The notes under the pieces: model-generated
Database searches by the model: none
Seen by the model: only the letters and a program-made list of their open reading frames with translations
What the model was told of the DNA's origin: nothing
Position numbers and translations under genes: made by a program
Part shown: piece after piece, positions 1 to 10,755 of the stretch
Layout of the letters: the number at the start of each line of letters is the position of its first letter
How positions within the stretch are numbered: position 1 is the first letter of the stretch
Source of the DNA: Takakia lepidozioides
Lineage: Eukaryota > Streptophyta > Takakiopsida > Takakiales > Takakiaceae
Reading direction: 5' to 3'
Length of the DNA stretch: 64,000 nt
Assembly (NCBI GenBank): GCA_030704615.1
Contig: CM060732.1
Location: 21,824,001-21,888,000, forward strand

Positions 1-1476
1 GGGATTTCTCATGAGTCCACTGCACTTGGTCACCTCTTGTCCTGTTATTCAAGGTCAAAAGCTGAAGCTCTTCTAGACAGTTAATTAACCCTCTGCCATT
101 AGAATTCAGCTCGTCCTCACCAAAAGGTCCAATGATATCGTCCTGATGGATCCCTTTGCCCACCCGGGCATTGAAGTCCCCCAATAGTACCACCTGACCT
201 TGGGCAAGGAACGAAGCACAGTCCAGCTTTACATCTTCGAAGGCCTTGTCTGCGTCAGCACTAAGGGTCCCCTCTGTGGGCATGTAAACACAACCAACAA
301 AGAGGTCCTTTGTACTCATGTCGCCCTTCAGATTCAGTTTTAGCCAGATACTATGCTCGTACCTCAAACCCTTGTTGATAATTTCACAATTGTCAAACAA
401 GAAATCACGGACAAAGAATCCAACCCGCGTTTGGCAGAGGCTGCCTTGAGAGTACACATCTTACCTGCCCATTTATAACCATTGACATCTCCAACCAGTT
501 TATCCGACGTTTCCCATGTTTCTTGCCCAGCACAGATATGAATATCATTAGTCCGAAGAACTTGTCCCACTTCGAGTTGTTTCCTTTGGTTGGTCAACCC
601 TGAGAAGTTGAAAGTGGCCAGCCGCAAGCCAGCCCTTTGCATGTGAATTGTTTGTCGTCTAGGTAGCTTGTGATTGCTCCTGGACGGCCAACCGTTCTGC
701 AAAGTGGGGACAGTTACCCCATGTGTAGATTTTGCTCGTCTTGTGTAAACTTTGAGAATTGGTAAACCATTCAGGGTACCAAATCTTTCAGTTACACGAC
801 GCACAGGCTCCACACACATAGGGGCAGATTGTCCGTCAGACTGCTTGGGGACAATTACCCCGTGTATAGATTTTGCTCGTCTTGTGTAGACTTTGAGGAT
901 TGGTAAACCATTTAGAGTACCAAATCCTTCAGTTACACGACGTTCAGGCTCTGCACACTTGGGGACAGATTGTCCATCTGACGGCTTGCGGACAATTACC
1001 CCGTGTATAGAATTTGTTTGTCTTGTGTAAACCTTGAGGATTGGTAAACCATTCAGAGTACCAAATCCTTCAGATTCAGGACGTTCAGGTTCCGTACATT
1101 TAGGGGCATCTTGTCCTTCTGGCTGTTTGGATTCAACCTCATCCAGAGCATCAAACCGATTAGAAACTCTCAAGTTGAAGTCGTTGCCCTTGGTTGTCTT
1201 CCTAGAGCGCCCCATTGAATCACCAATGTCTAAGACCGCTCTCCAGCCAGTCAAGGGACGAACTTCTTTGAGATTGAATTGATGCGGGACTCTATTAGAA
1301 GCACTTTTGGTCATTGCAACCTTCAACGTACCCCTGTTATCAAGTCTCGAGATGGTACCATTAGCCATGAAATCCAAGCCTAAGCTAGAGCATGTAGTTT
1401 TAAAGGACACATCGTCCATCCCGGGATTCACCCCAAAAACTACACATGAAGCCCTAGATTTGGCATAAGTAACCAA
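1..1476 (-). pseudogene. LINE fragment: ORF1-like tail plus endonuclease (EEP) domain
   Basis: Reads leftward. The first part (1476 to about 1140) has an ORF1-like stretch with VSNRFDALDE, common near the end of plant LINE ORF1 proteins. A 47-residue unit then repeats three times, followed by an apurinic-type endonuclease domain starting RLATFNFSGLTNQRKQ and GQETWE. The frame shifts near 430-450, and the endonuclease continues in another frame to the window edge. There GDFNARVGKGIHQDDIIGPF (about 180-120) is the conserved GDFN motif of LINE endonucleases, which nick target DNA for target-primed reverse transcription. The RT part would lie left of the window. The frameshift suggests a dead copy. 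Family assignment is from motifs only. Confidence 0.8.
705..1130 (-). repeat. Three tandem 141-bp units inside the LINE frame
   Basis: Three direct copies begin near 708, 848 and 989, a 141-bp period that keeps the reading frame. Each unit encodes a 47-residue block containing GTLNGLPILKVYTR and HGV(I/T)V. Copies differ by point changes only, so the array has kept its frame while diverging. Confidence 0.85.
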
Positions 1477-2077
1477 TTCCCAGGGATCACCCTGAGGAGT
1501 GTTGATGTTGATAGGAGCTAAATTTTTGATTGTTCTCGCAGGCTATAAGTTTAAGCCCAGGAACCAACCCGAGCCCAAGTGCCGAGTATGCTAGACAGAG
1601 CATACGACTGCCCAATTTGGGCGGAGGGGCTGCCCCCAAGCGGTAGGAGTCCGCTTGTTACCATTCAGAGATCACACTCCAGGGAGTTGCAGGGAATGGC
1701 CCGTGTAGGCATATTCTAAAGAGGGAAAGGCCCCAAGCTTTCCAACTAAATCCAATGCACTACCTTACCTGAAGCAAAGCGCTTCAGGTCCAAGGACACG
1801 AGGTCACAAGGCCGGCATTTAGTCACAGAGACATTAATGTACTCCCGTATCAAGTCCACCCAATGTCAATAGGCTTCCTAGAGGACAGGGAGAATGTGGG
1901 CATGAGAGAGAGCAACATTATGCCAATCCCTGAGCTGCAGGACATGCGAGCTTAGGAATACCTGCATTTGATTCCCGAACTGCTTCCTTTATTTCTAGCA
2001 CCTTGCTCTCTTTATCGTCTCATCTATAGTATATCCTTTGTGCATACAAAACCCATGAGAATGGTTCCCATCTGTTT
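1477..2077. other. Spacer left of the HSBP-like exon
   Basis: No convincing coding signal. It may hold the upstream part of the LINE (-) given the adjoining frame, but I see no recognisable domain. Confidence 0.4.
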
Positions 2078-2302
2078 GTGATTGGTGAGGGCATGTTCAA
2101 AGTGATACTTAACAAAGCATTACTTGATGAGATGGGGTCGCGCATTGATGATTTAGAGAAGAGCATCGGTGAATTGGTGAAGGAGGCAGGTGTTGATGTC
2201 CCTGCTTCTCCCTCACAATCTGGAAGTGCGCTCACACAATCTAACCAAGTTCAAGTTCCTCCCTATTATGGTGAAGATGCCGGGAAGCGTGAACCCAAGT
2301 GA
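2078..2302 (+). pseudogene. HSBP-like (heat-shock-factor-binding protein) terminal exon
   Basis: A 74-codon frame contains SRIDDLEKSIGELVKEAG, which closely matches the C-terminal half of the coiled coil of HSF-binding proteins (SRIDDLEK.I..L). These small nuclear proteins bind the trimerisation helices of heat-shock factors and dampen the heat response. The conserved part starts near 2130. A plausible splice acceptor (TTCAAAG) precedes it at 2096-2102. After the coil comes a Ser/Pro/Gln-rich tail and a stop. The N-terminal half of the family (FVQNLLQQMQ-type) is not seen nearby. It could be the last exon of a real gene whose first exon is far upstream, or a captured fragment. Confidence 0.65.
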
Positions 2303-3029
2303 AGGCTTGTACCTTTCTGCGGCGAGCCGTTGCAGCTTGTTGGTATTTTGGAAGGCTATTTGGCGGAGTGTGAAAGTGCTGTTTTATACATTGTTGCAGG
2401 GGTACCTTGCATGACATTGTGTCAAGTGTGGTTGGTGTGAGTGTCTGCTTACCAGATGTGACAAGGCATTAAACCCATAACATGGTGCAAAGACAGGTCA
2501 ATGCCCCATTCGCAAACCTAGCCGGTAGCTGGGCTGAACAGATTTAGTTGATTCACATTTGTGGGTGTGACTGGAATCAATGATTCTAAATACTGAATTT
2601 GTGTATCAAGCACTGGTAGCATACAATTGCATTGCTTTCTCATCTTGAGAATCCGAAATTCAGGAACGGGGTGCATCTCCAGGTGTATTACCATGTCTCT
2701 ATGGGAAAGACAGGTGGTAATGATGGCTCTGACTGGTAGAAAATCTATTATCTTGGTATGCAGACTGGAAAGAATACTGTCGATGTGGCAAAAGTACCAC
2801 ATGGCAAAGACATCAAGTTCTCCACAGTTTTGGACCTTCACATGTGTTGTAGTTGTGTCAGATAGTTTGACAGGTTGTCAGCTGTCATGATGCTCACATT
2901 TTATGCTTTGCAATATCCATGCCAGCACACTCTGGAAATGCCCGGCCCTTGGTCAGGAACTTTCACTTGCATCTGGGAGCGCTGAATCTGAGTCCCCACA
3001 ATTGACCAAAGGCAGTAGTCTTTCAGGGT
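2303..3029. other. Unassigned sequence
   Basis: Short frames only. I recognise no domain, RNA gene or repeat here. Confidence 0.35.
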
Positions 3030-3168
3030 GAAGGGGCACCATAAGTTACACCTGCTTTGGCACTTCTGAGTTCTTGGAAAGTTATCATTTCCCTTTCAAT
3101 TTCTTCCACTTCCTTTGAAGCTCCTGAACAAAATCAATAGCATCAGCTATTATAGATGCTTTGTCCAT
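3030..3168 (-). pseudogene. bHLH transcription factor exon (helix 2 and zipper), frameshifted
   Basis: Read leftward, TTTAACTTGCAG (3180-3169) is a good splice acceptor. It is followed by MDKASIIADAIDFVQELQ, the loop/helix-2 signature of plant bHLH DNA-binding domains (KMDKASI..DAI.YV.ELQ). One frameshift just after ELQ restores EVEEIEREMITFQELR, a typical leucine-zipper-like continuation, which runs to a stop near 3030. The basic region and helix 1 would be on a preceding exon (coordinates above 3180) that I cannot find. The frameshift argues for a pseudogene or captured exon. Confidence 0.7.
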
Positions 3169-3235
3169 CTGCAAGTTAAAGATATGTCATGTCCAGTACT
3201 ATGAGGTAGACACCTGGACGGTTTTTGTTTTTAAT

Positions 3236-3400
3236 ACGGCTTGGGATGGGCGGTGGGCCCCCTTCTAGAAGACTCCACCACCGCCTCCAAAAACTATATA
3301 AGGAGGGTTTATTAGGATTCTCCCGCATCCCTTGGTGGGTTCTTCAAGCAGGGCCCTTTACAAAAAAAAAATTGGAACCTCAACCATCATTTAATTAAAA
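3236..3400 (+). repeat. Dispersed repeat family, copy 1 (contains TATA-like box)
   Basis: Modules shared with copies near 9.3, 11.2 and 11.6 kb, in order: GGTGGGCCCCCTTCTAGAAG, ACTCCACCACC, a TATATAA box, GGTGGGTTCTTCAAGCAGGG, an A-run, then TTGGAACCTCAACCATC. The fixed order with a TATA box suggests a promoter-bearing terminal repeat or non-autonomous element. The class is unknown. Confidence 0.6.
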
Positions 3401-3810
3401 GATCTCTTTACTATGTAACAACAACAACTACTGAGAACATCAAATATTCGGGGGTTGATAGGACGTGAACGGTGAGCACAAACCCACATGGGGGTTTTAT
3501 ATTTTTAAACCGTGGTCATAGGAGTTATATGTTTTCAAAACGGAATTAAACCATTGGCGGATATAAAGACACGGTGCATTTATAGGGTTTCTCTGCCTAT
3601 TTCTGTCCCAAAACCCAAAACCCTAATACGGAATAGACACACATAATGTATATCTACAAGCTCAAAGTTCCACATATCTAGAGCTTTGGTATCCTACAAA
3701 AGAATAACACATTAGGGAAAAACAAAGTCACAATAACCAACACCATCCAAAACATACAAATAACCAAACAATAGTTGAACAATTTAATATAATGAGGCAA
3801 ACAAGGTATC
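3401..3810. other. Unassigned AT-rich spacer
   Basis: Nothing recognisable apart from short A/T runs. Confidence 0.3.
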
Positions 3811-3933
3811 GGTTTTACCATCGAAATAATGGATTTCGCCAACGAAATAGTAGGTTTTACCAGCGAAATAATACGTTTTGCTAGCAAAGTTGGATTTCGC
3901 CAGTGAAATAAGGGGTTTCGTCGACGAAATTTT
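3811..3933 (+). repeat. Degenerate 20-22 bp tandem repeat, about six units
   Basis: Units alternate between GGTTTTACCAGCGAAATAAT and GGATTTCGCCAACGAAATAG types, starting near 3811, 3831, 3853, 3875, 3892 and 3914. Confidence 0.7.
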
Positions 3934-4999
3934 CAGGTATCGCAGCGTAAGTCATTATCCTATGGTTTAGTGGGCGAAACAAAATGTGTTGTGGTTGGTT
4001 TTGCATATAAGAGATGACGTGAGATTGTTTTATTTCGCGTACGAATTGTTATGTGCTTGTGCGTATAGGAAAATAAACCACGGAAATAGGATACCCGTCC
4101 ACATGTATGACTCATTTTGTGTATATTTCTCCGGTGCCTATTTCTCTTCGTGTGGTTTGTGCTCACGTGAGCACAAGTATGCTCGTGAGCACAAATTGCA
4201 CATTTTAGTTTCGCTATCGCATCTTTTCAAGAATATTCTTGGAATTTCTGGTATATCCTTTTCTGCTCACGTGAGCAGGCTCAGGCTCATGCTCACGTGC
4301 TAAAACCTCAAATATTCCAGGCTCCCATTTCACTTCTCTTGTGCGTCAGCACCACCATCAGAACAGAAGCTGCAGGGAAAGAACTCTCCAAAGATGATGA
4401 GCACTGGTGTCCTTATGGTGTTGTCCTCTCCTTTCTCCAGAACTTGCGTACTCCTGCTCAATAATAACTAACCTATGTTTATGAACGCACCTTATATCTT
4501 TACTCTCCCGTTGTATCTGGCAAATTTAACAGTTGCAAGAAGGAGATAGATGAGAACTTCGGACTCATGATTGAACCAATCCTTTGGGAAGTTATTATTG
4601 CATTTCGTGTGCATGATGAAGGTAGATCGTGGATTCACTATGTGACTCTTATGCCAGACTACTTGGCAAGAATTTGTATACATATTGGTCGTCCAAGCAT
4701 ATCTCTTGGGAAGATGTGATCACCAATTTTTGGGAAGAATGTGGAAAATTGGTCTCCACAGTTTTGGTTGCATTTGGCAACTCTCAATGGCAATTGGTGA
4801 CTAATGTACAAGGTTTATACAATACAGTCTAGCTTGGCACCATGCAGCCCCAAGCTGAATGAGCTTGCCCACAGGAGCGATCGGTTGGGCTAGAATATGT
4901 GCCCACAATGTTGGTGTCATGATGGGTTGTTGAATGAATATGTGCACTACGTCAGGCAGCTAAAGCTATGGAGGTTTGGAGGCAAAAGATCTGGATGAC
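3934..4999. other. Unassigned sequence 3' of the receptor kinase gene
   Basis: Includes a cluster of palindromic CACGTG sites at 4158-4303. No coding domain recognised. The 3' UTR of the receptor kinase (-) should lie just left of 5000. Confidence 0.4.
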
Positions 5000-7900
5000 T
5001 TAAATCATTTCCACATGGCTTTCAGATGGCATGGTTGGCTCTTTGGAATCTAGAGCAATCTCTTCTATCTCCACCACACTACTAGTCCTTCCAATCGTAG
5101 CTTTTTGGTTTTCATCCGAAAGGTTGAATGCTTGTTCCAATCGCCCAATAACCTCTGTCATCGAGGGCCTCTCTTTCCCCTCTTGTCTCACACAATGCTC
5201 TGCCACTTCTGCCATGATAGAAACTGCCTCCATCTCCATCCCTTGGGGGGGTTGCAGTGCGGTATCTAAGATTGAGAGCATTTCATCTCCCAAAATTGGG
5301 GGGACTGAAATATCGACTACGCTTGCAGGCCCTGTGTTTCTCTTGTGGATGGCCTTCTTGCCCGTGAGCAGCTCCATCAACACAACCCCAAAGCTATAGA
5401 CATCGCTCTTGGTTGTCAGGTGTTGCAAGCGGTAATACTCAGGGTCCATATATCCTAGGGTGCCTGCTGCAGCCAGGGACAAGTGTGACCTCTCTGAGGG
5501 TCCCATAAGAGAGAGGCCAAAATCTGACACCCTTGCAGCCCATGTGGAATCCAGCAGGATGTTGGAAGATTTGATGTCTCTATGGATAATGGGGGGCACT
5601 GCATAGGTATGAAGATACTCGATTCCTCGTGCAGCTTGCAATGCAATTTTGATTCGTATGTGCCAAGAGGATAGAGCTGTACTCCTTTCTCTGTGTAAGT
5701 GGTCATAAACGGTTCCATTAGGGATATACTCATAGACCAGCAGTCTCTCATCCCCCTCATCACAGTAGCCAACCAGACTAACCAAGTGTTTGTGGTGGAC
5801 TCGAGAAAGGAACTCTATCTCTGTCTGGAATGCACTTTCGTTCTCCTCAACCTTTTTTGAGCTCGCTTTGTCTGCACGCTTGATGGCAACTTCACGTCCG
5901 TCAGCAAGCACTCCCCGATATACAATCCCGAAGCTGCCTGCCCCTATTCTGTTTCTCTCCTGGAAGTTTTCTGCTGCAGCGGCCAGCATGTTAAAGCTGA
6001 ATATGTCTGCCCTGCTCAAGAACTCGCGCCTACTCCTGTTTGCATAAAAATTTGAGCGTCAGACTTGTTTGAAGGGGACTCTCGATGTCACAACCACAAA
6101 AAGGGCAACAAATAATCCTATGTCGTTAGTGAAAACTCTCTGGGGAACGTAGACATGGGGAAGTCTATAGTGAGCTATTGATTTGGGCTTGCGGGGTTTT
6201 GTGATAATCCTTGAGGCCATGGTGATGGGTCCAACCGCCCATGAAACTCAGAGCCCCTCGCCAATTATCAATGTGCTTGATGACTGGTTACGACCGGCAC
6301 CTAGCTTATTCCCCTTCCTAGTACTAATCCCAGCAGCGCAATTACTAATTGCGAGCACATACAGCTCAAGATTCTTTGAGAAAATATGGCAACCAGGGGA
6401 TTGACAGTGCTCATTGAGCCCCAATGCTCTAGGAGCTGCATAGCTGCATTTCTCTGGGTAGAGAACAGGGGAAACATGCAGCCAAACAACTCTATCATTG
6501 AGGAATGCAGAGAGAATATTACCTATTTGAAGACCTTGTCACCTGCAACCTTGGAACACTCCTGATCGGTGTGTTGGCAGGGGCGGCACCTTCCTGGGTA
6601 TAGAAAATCTCTGCTGAGTGATGGACTCGGCCACTGCTTCGAGAATTATAGCTACAAGACAAATGCCAAGTGACTTTGACCTTTTTGAGCTGGTTCCGAT
6701 TACACAGGCACCATGCGATCGACATCAATCCTATCAGACCTCCCACCGTACCTAGCACACAGATGATAATGACAATCCATCTTTTCGGGCGCAAGGAAAG
6801 ACTGCTTGATGGTGGTGGTGTAGCGGAGAGGGTGGCGGGAGGAGGGGAAAGTGTTTTAGGTGCAGGAGCAGACTGGGGGGATCGAGAGGGTGAAGGAAGA
6901 AGCAATTGAGGGGAAGGACTGTCGGATGATGGTGGTGTAGCCGAGACGGCGAGGGGAGGAGAGGAAGCTTTGGGTGGGGGATAAGACTGGGGGGATCCAG
7001 CAGGTGAAGGAAGAAGTGAACACTGGCGGTCCCCTTCCTTTCCACAACTCTCTGATTGGTAGTAGCCCGTGGGACACCCAACGGTGCAAGAAAGGCAGAC
7101 AAACTGAGCATCAAGTTTGCAAACATTGGCAACGCCCCTTGTGCTGTTCCCATAGAACTGATAGGTGCCAGAAGGGCAAGAGGTTTCTGTACAATTTCCT
7201 GGTGTAATTTGCAAAGAGGAAGGGAACTGCAAGGCATCACTGAACCTCTTCCCCCAGCAAACCATCGAGAGATCGCTCATCTTGATACCACAGGTGTAAT
7301 AGTCGGCAGCAGCTATGGCAGAAAATTGAATCCCTGAGGGAACTGTGAGCTGGGCAGATGAGTTATCTCCCCAACATTGTGCCTCATGGTTATCTGCCCG
7401 CAACCCACAACTGTGTGATGTCCCCAACGCGAGCGCTGTGTAATTACCGGTGGGGGGGCTTGATTGACCGAACGAATTGTCTCCCAAGCACTGCACACTG
7501 TCGACCTCACCTTTTGTGATCCCGCACACATGGCGACTGCCTGCATTGATTGACTGGTACTGACCCCGCGATCCATTAAGATTCAAGATCTGAGTGTCGC
7601 CCCAACAGACCGTTTCAGAAGCTGAGTTAATCCCGCAGGTGAAATTGGCCCCAGCTGTAAGAGTGCTAAAAGATGCATTATGGCGCCCGCCTTGCCCATA
7701 CGAGTTGCTCCTCCAGCAATCAACCGATCCATCGATAGTCCGAAGGCCGCACACATGCGATTCCCCCACTGCGATTTGTGTGTAACTTCCTTTGTTGAGA
7801 CGAGTTGATCTGGACGTATTACTGGTAGCCCAACAGAAAGGCTGTCTACTAGACTCCCGAAGTCCACAGAAAAATCCCTTCCCGCCAGCCAGCCCAAAAA

Positions 7901-8459
7901 ACGATTCCCTGGTGCTGGCTATAGAGGATACAGTATTGCTAGTAGAGTTCCAACAGCCAACTGAATGGTTCCCAGCAAGAATTCCACAGACTGTCGTACC
8001 GCTGCTGAACGGTGCAGCTACGGTGGACATGGATCCCAGCCCCTGAGTGGTTGACACAAGGAATGCGAAAAAAATGGTACATATTGACAAGAAAGAGAAG
8101 GGTGTGGCGACCGTGGGACTACATTGACCCACCAGCAAGGGCGCGGCCGATCGTTGCCTCCCGTGGTCGCTGTGAGTTGCTCCTCTCCACCATTTCCCTG
8201 TACAGTCCCCTCTATTCCCCGCGAAAGACTCGTCGAAACACGATGCTTCGCTGGCCGGAAGGATGATGCCTCCTTTCCCTCTTTCTAGTCCACCTAAACC
8301 AGGCCTGATCTCCGTGTAGCCCAGAAACAGTTGCTCGATTATCCTTGCAAAAGCGGACCACTTCCCAGCAGCTGAAATGGGCCCGCAATTTATAAAGCTA
8401 CCAGTGTTCTCTCCACTGTATCCAAGTCGGTGGCAGACATGATTGAAGGCCCTTCCCAT
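5000..8459 (-). CDS. CRINKLY4-related receptor-like Ser/Thr kinase, two exons
   Basis: Plasma-membrane receptor kinase of the CRINKLY4/ACR4/CCR group, known for roles in cell-layer and organ patterning. Exon 1 (8459-6523) has a hydrophobic signal-like segment FSFLSICTIFFAFLVSTTQG. Seven RCC1-like crinkly repeats follow (recurring CG....CWG, e.g. HSCGLRADNHEAQCWGDN), then a TNFR-like Cys-rich stretch, a Pro/Ser-rich linker and a TM helix (IVIIICVLGTVGGLIGLMSI). A GT donor at 6522-6521 and an AG acceptor at 6037-6036 give a 487-bp intron; joining restores SSNR-SRREFLSRADIFSF in frame. Exon 2 (6035-5000) is a complete kinase domain: GAGSFGIVY, VAIK, HRDIKSSNIL, DFG and DPEYY. From 8459 the product would be about 990 aa; the signal segment lies near residue 120 with no nearer in-frame Met, so the true start, possibly an upstream exon, is uncertain. 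Looks functional. Confidence 0.85.
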
Positions 8460-9115
8460 CTAGGCTCTCCACACACAGGTACGATCGCCAGATCACAATG
8501 CGCTGGCAAATGAAACTGCATTCTCTACCAACTTCGAGAAGAACCCAGGCTACCTATTTGGATAGTTGCAATCCGTGAATGAGCAAGCAAACACAGGCCT
8601 TGGGCGCCAGTATACCGATTTTCTCAACGATTGCCTCCTTTTTCCTCTCACGAGTTGTCTTGAATTGAAACAGCGGAGCATAAGCCCCTTCACAGCAGTA
8701 CAGACAGAGACAATGAGCGAGTCTTTGAGTGTGACTGCGGGTTGTGACCCCTGAGACGGTAGGTGTATGGATATGCACATTTACGTGTGCCAGGTTTGTG
8801 AGTGAGAAAGGCGTTGAAAGTTGCAACTGTGTCCAAGGAAGTTGGTCAGAGTGGGCCTGAGGTGTACCGCGTAGGTAGAGCGGGAGACTCCACATAACCG
8901 GGGCGATGACTAATCAGACAAGCTCAGTCAAGAGAGAAAAAGTAAAGTCACACACACTTCAGCATGGGCTCTTAGTTCCCAAAGAAAGTTGCCACAAGAA
9001 ACGTTGTCACTGAGAGCTGGAACTTCCGGGGTAGCTTCTCCTCACTGTTCCATCCAAGTAGCTTCCTTTCCTCTCTTTTTGAAACCCCCGCACAAAAATG
9101 AAGAGCGTCAACCCC
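8460..9115. other. Upstream region of the receptor kinase gene
   Basis: Expected to hold the promoter and 5' UTR of the leftward receptor kinase. I see no unambiguous TATA box or other coding sequence. Confidence 0.35.
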
Positions 9116-9189
9116 GTTAGCCCAGTGGAAACTGATTTGCTTTGTCCTACCTAGTACTCTACATATCCTTCATCAAGGGTCCCATATTT

Positions 9190-9599
9190 GGCAGAGGGGC
9201 TGTTCCAGAAGGTCGAAAGAAAGGAGAGCATTGGAGCAGCCAATGGGGAGGGAGGGGACGGACGTTGGATTGGGTGGAATATGAGGCCCGGTGTAGAGGC
9301 GAGCATAGAAGTAGGAGGTGGGCCCTCCTTCTACTTCTAGAGCTTTCCAGATCCGGGATGTGGGGGGTGGGGATGAGCCGTTTGGCCCCCTTCTAGAAGA
9401 CTCCACCACCCCCTTGAGAGAGTATATAATGAGGGCGAGGGCTACATTTTATAAGTTTCTTCCGGCTCCATCTCACTTTGGTGGGCTATGCAAGCACACC
9501 CCATCAGAGAAAGTAATTAAAAAATAAATAAATAATTGGAACCTGAACCATTGGTTAAGGGGGAGCCACATCCTCCTACTTCTACAGTTTCTGGCATGG
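9190..9599 (+). repeat. Dispersed repeat family, copy 2
   Basis: Shares GAAAGAAAGGAGAGC, GGGGAGGGAGG, a TGAGGCC..GTGTAGAGG stretch, CTTCTAGAAGACTCCACCAC, a TATATAAT box, TTTGGTGGGCTATGCAAGC and TTGGAACCTGAACCAT with copies 1 and 3 in the same order. It ends just before the hAT element. Confidence 0.6.
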
Positions 9600-9607
9600 G
9601 TTTTTTC

Positions 9608-10553
9608 CAGTGTTGTGCGGGTCCGGGTTTTGAAGCCGGGTACCCGGCGGGTTAGGATCCGGGTTACCCGTACCCGCAACCGGACCCGTGCTATCACAAA
9701 AAACCCTGACCCTGACCCGGGTTCATTTCTAAAATGAACCCGGAACCGGACCCGGACCCGCCTGCTGGGTCCAGACCACCTTAAACCCGCTACATGGGGG
9801 CCAATGTAGCGGGTCAGGGTCCGGGACTTAATTTTAGATGGGGCATGCGGGGTCCACCTTAGATTTGGTAGATTTGTCATATGTGTGGAGGGGACGAGCA
9901 GCAATAGGCCACTGCAGCAGCCAACCCCCACCACGTTATAGCCCAGTGGTAATGCCCACATACCACCTCAAAAGCGGTTGTGAGTTCAATCCACGGAGTG
10001 GTGTCACAAAGTTGTGCCCTGTGGGACCATAATTTACACCTCCCAAAGGAGGCATCATATATTATTATTAGGCCAGATCCCACACATCCATGCTATAGTG
10101 ATCTACCCTTGAGGCATATTCCTATTCTTAACATATTTAAAGAATTGATATTGAAAAATAGAAAATGGAGCTCAAACTTCTATTTTAATTCTTATTCGTG
10201 GTATACATACTCATATTCATGGTATATTTTGAAGGAATGTCTCTTAAAATAAAATTTATTATTAGGATTTAAAGTTTTTTCCAGCCAAAAATAATTTTAT
10301 CCCTAATTAATCTTATTTTTCTAATTTATTTAATCAGTAAATTGGACCCGGATCCGAACCCGTGAACCCGCTAATATTTCCCAACAACTACCCGGACCCT
10401 AACCCGAGTCCGTGTTGACAAACCCGGACCCGAACCCGGACCCGGATTTTCCAGATTTCAAAAACCCGGATCCGGACCCCGACTTGGCTCCAAAAAAAAA
10501 CCCGCACCCGGACCCGGCGGGTTCCTTAAAAAGGCATAACCCGCACAACACTG
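9608..10553. mobile_element. Non-autonomous hAT-type transposon, 946 bp
   Basis: Starts CAGTGTTGTGCGGGT and ends ACCCGCACAACACTG, perfect terminal inverted repeats. Identical 8-bp sequences GTTTTTTC flank it (9600-9607 and 10554-10561), the hAT-type target duplication. Both ends are packed with ACCCGGACCCG-type motifs, oppositely oriented, which look like subterminal transposase-binding repeats. There is no transposase frame, so it depends on a partner. A tRNA-type SINE sits inside at about 9935-10072. TIRs and exact duplication make this call strong. Confidence 0.92.
9935..10072 (+). mobile_element. tRNA-derived SINE, nested in the hAT element
   Basis: Pol III box A (TAGCCCAGTGGTAA) and box B (GAGTTCAATCC) are spaced as in a tRNA. 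A body follows, with ACCATAATTTAC and GGAGGCATCATATATTATTA, ending in an ATT-rich tail. A second copy is at 18366-18530. Relative to that copy, this one lacks a middle segment. Confidence 0.75.
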
Positions 10554-10676
10554 GTTTTTTCTTCTTTGTCATCGTCTTCTCTGAAGGTGGAAAGATAAAG
10601 TTTCTTTAACGTCCAGTGAATTTACTGACACACAGGCCATCGAGGGCCCAATGGACGGTCTGAAGGCTCATGTTGA

Positions 10677-10755
10677 AGGATTGAACCCAGGATCACCTAG
10701 GTTATGCACAGGCAAGGCACAAACACCCAACCACTGGGCTACCTGCTCAAGTGCG
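10677..10755 (-). mobile_element. tRNA-like SINE head (Pol III boxes A and B)
   Basis: Reading leftward: GTAGCCCAGTGGTTGGG (box A) and, about 45 bp on, GGGTTCAATCC (box B). The sequence is tRNA-like but no intact cloverleaf is obvious, so a SINE head is likelier than a tRNA gene. Confidence 0.55.

Noticed and set aside
3236-3400. Endogenous pararetrovirus promoter
   Set aside because: TATA box and repeated layout suggested it, but no movement protein, coat or RT of that family is seen nearby.
9142-9396. Possible short protein frame within the dispersed repeat
   Set aside because: Composition follows the repeat; no conserved motif and other copies do not keep the frame.
10677-10755. tRNA gene on the - strand
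   Set aside because: Boxes A and B are present but no acceptor stem or cloverleaf could be folded by eye; SINE head is more likely.
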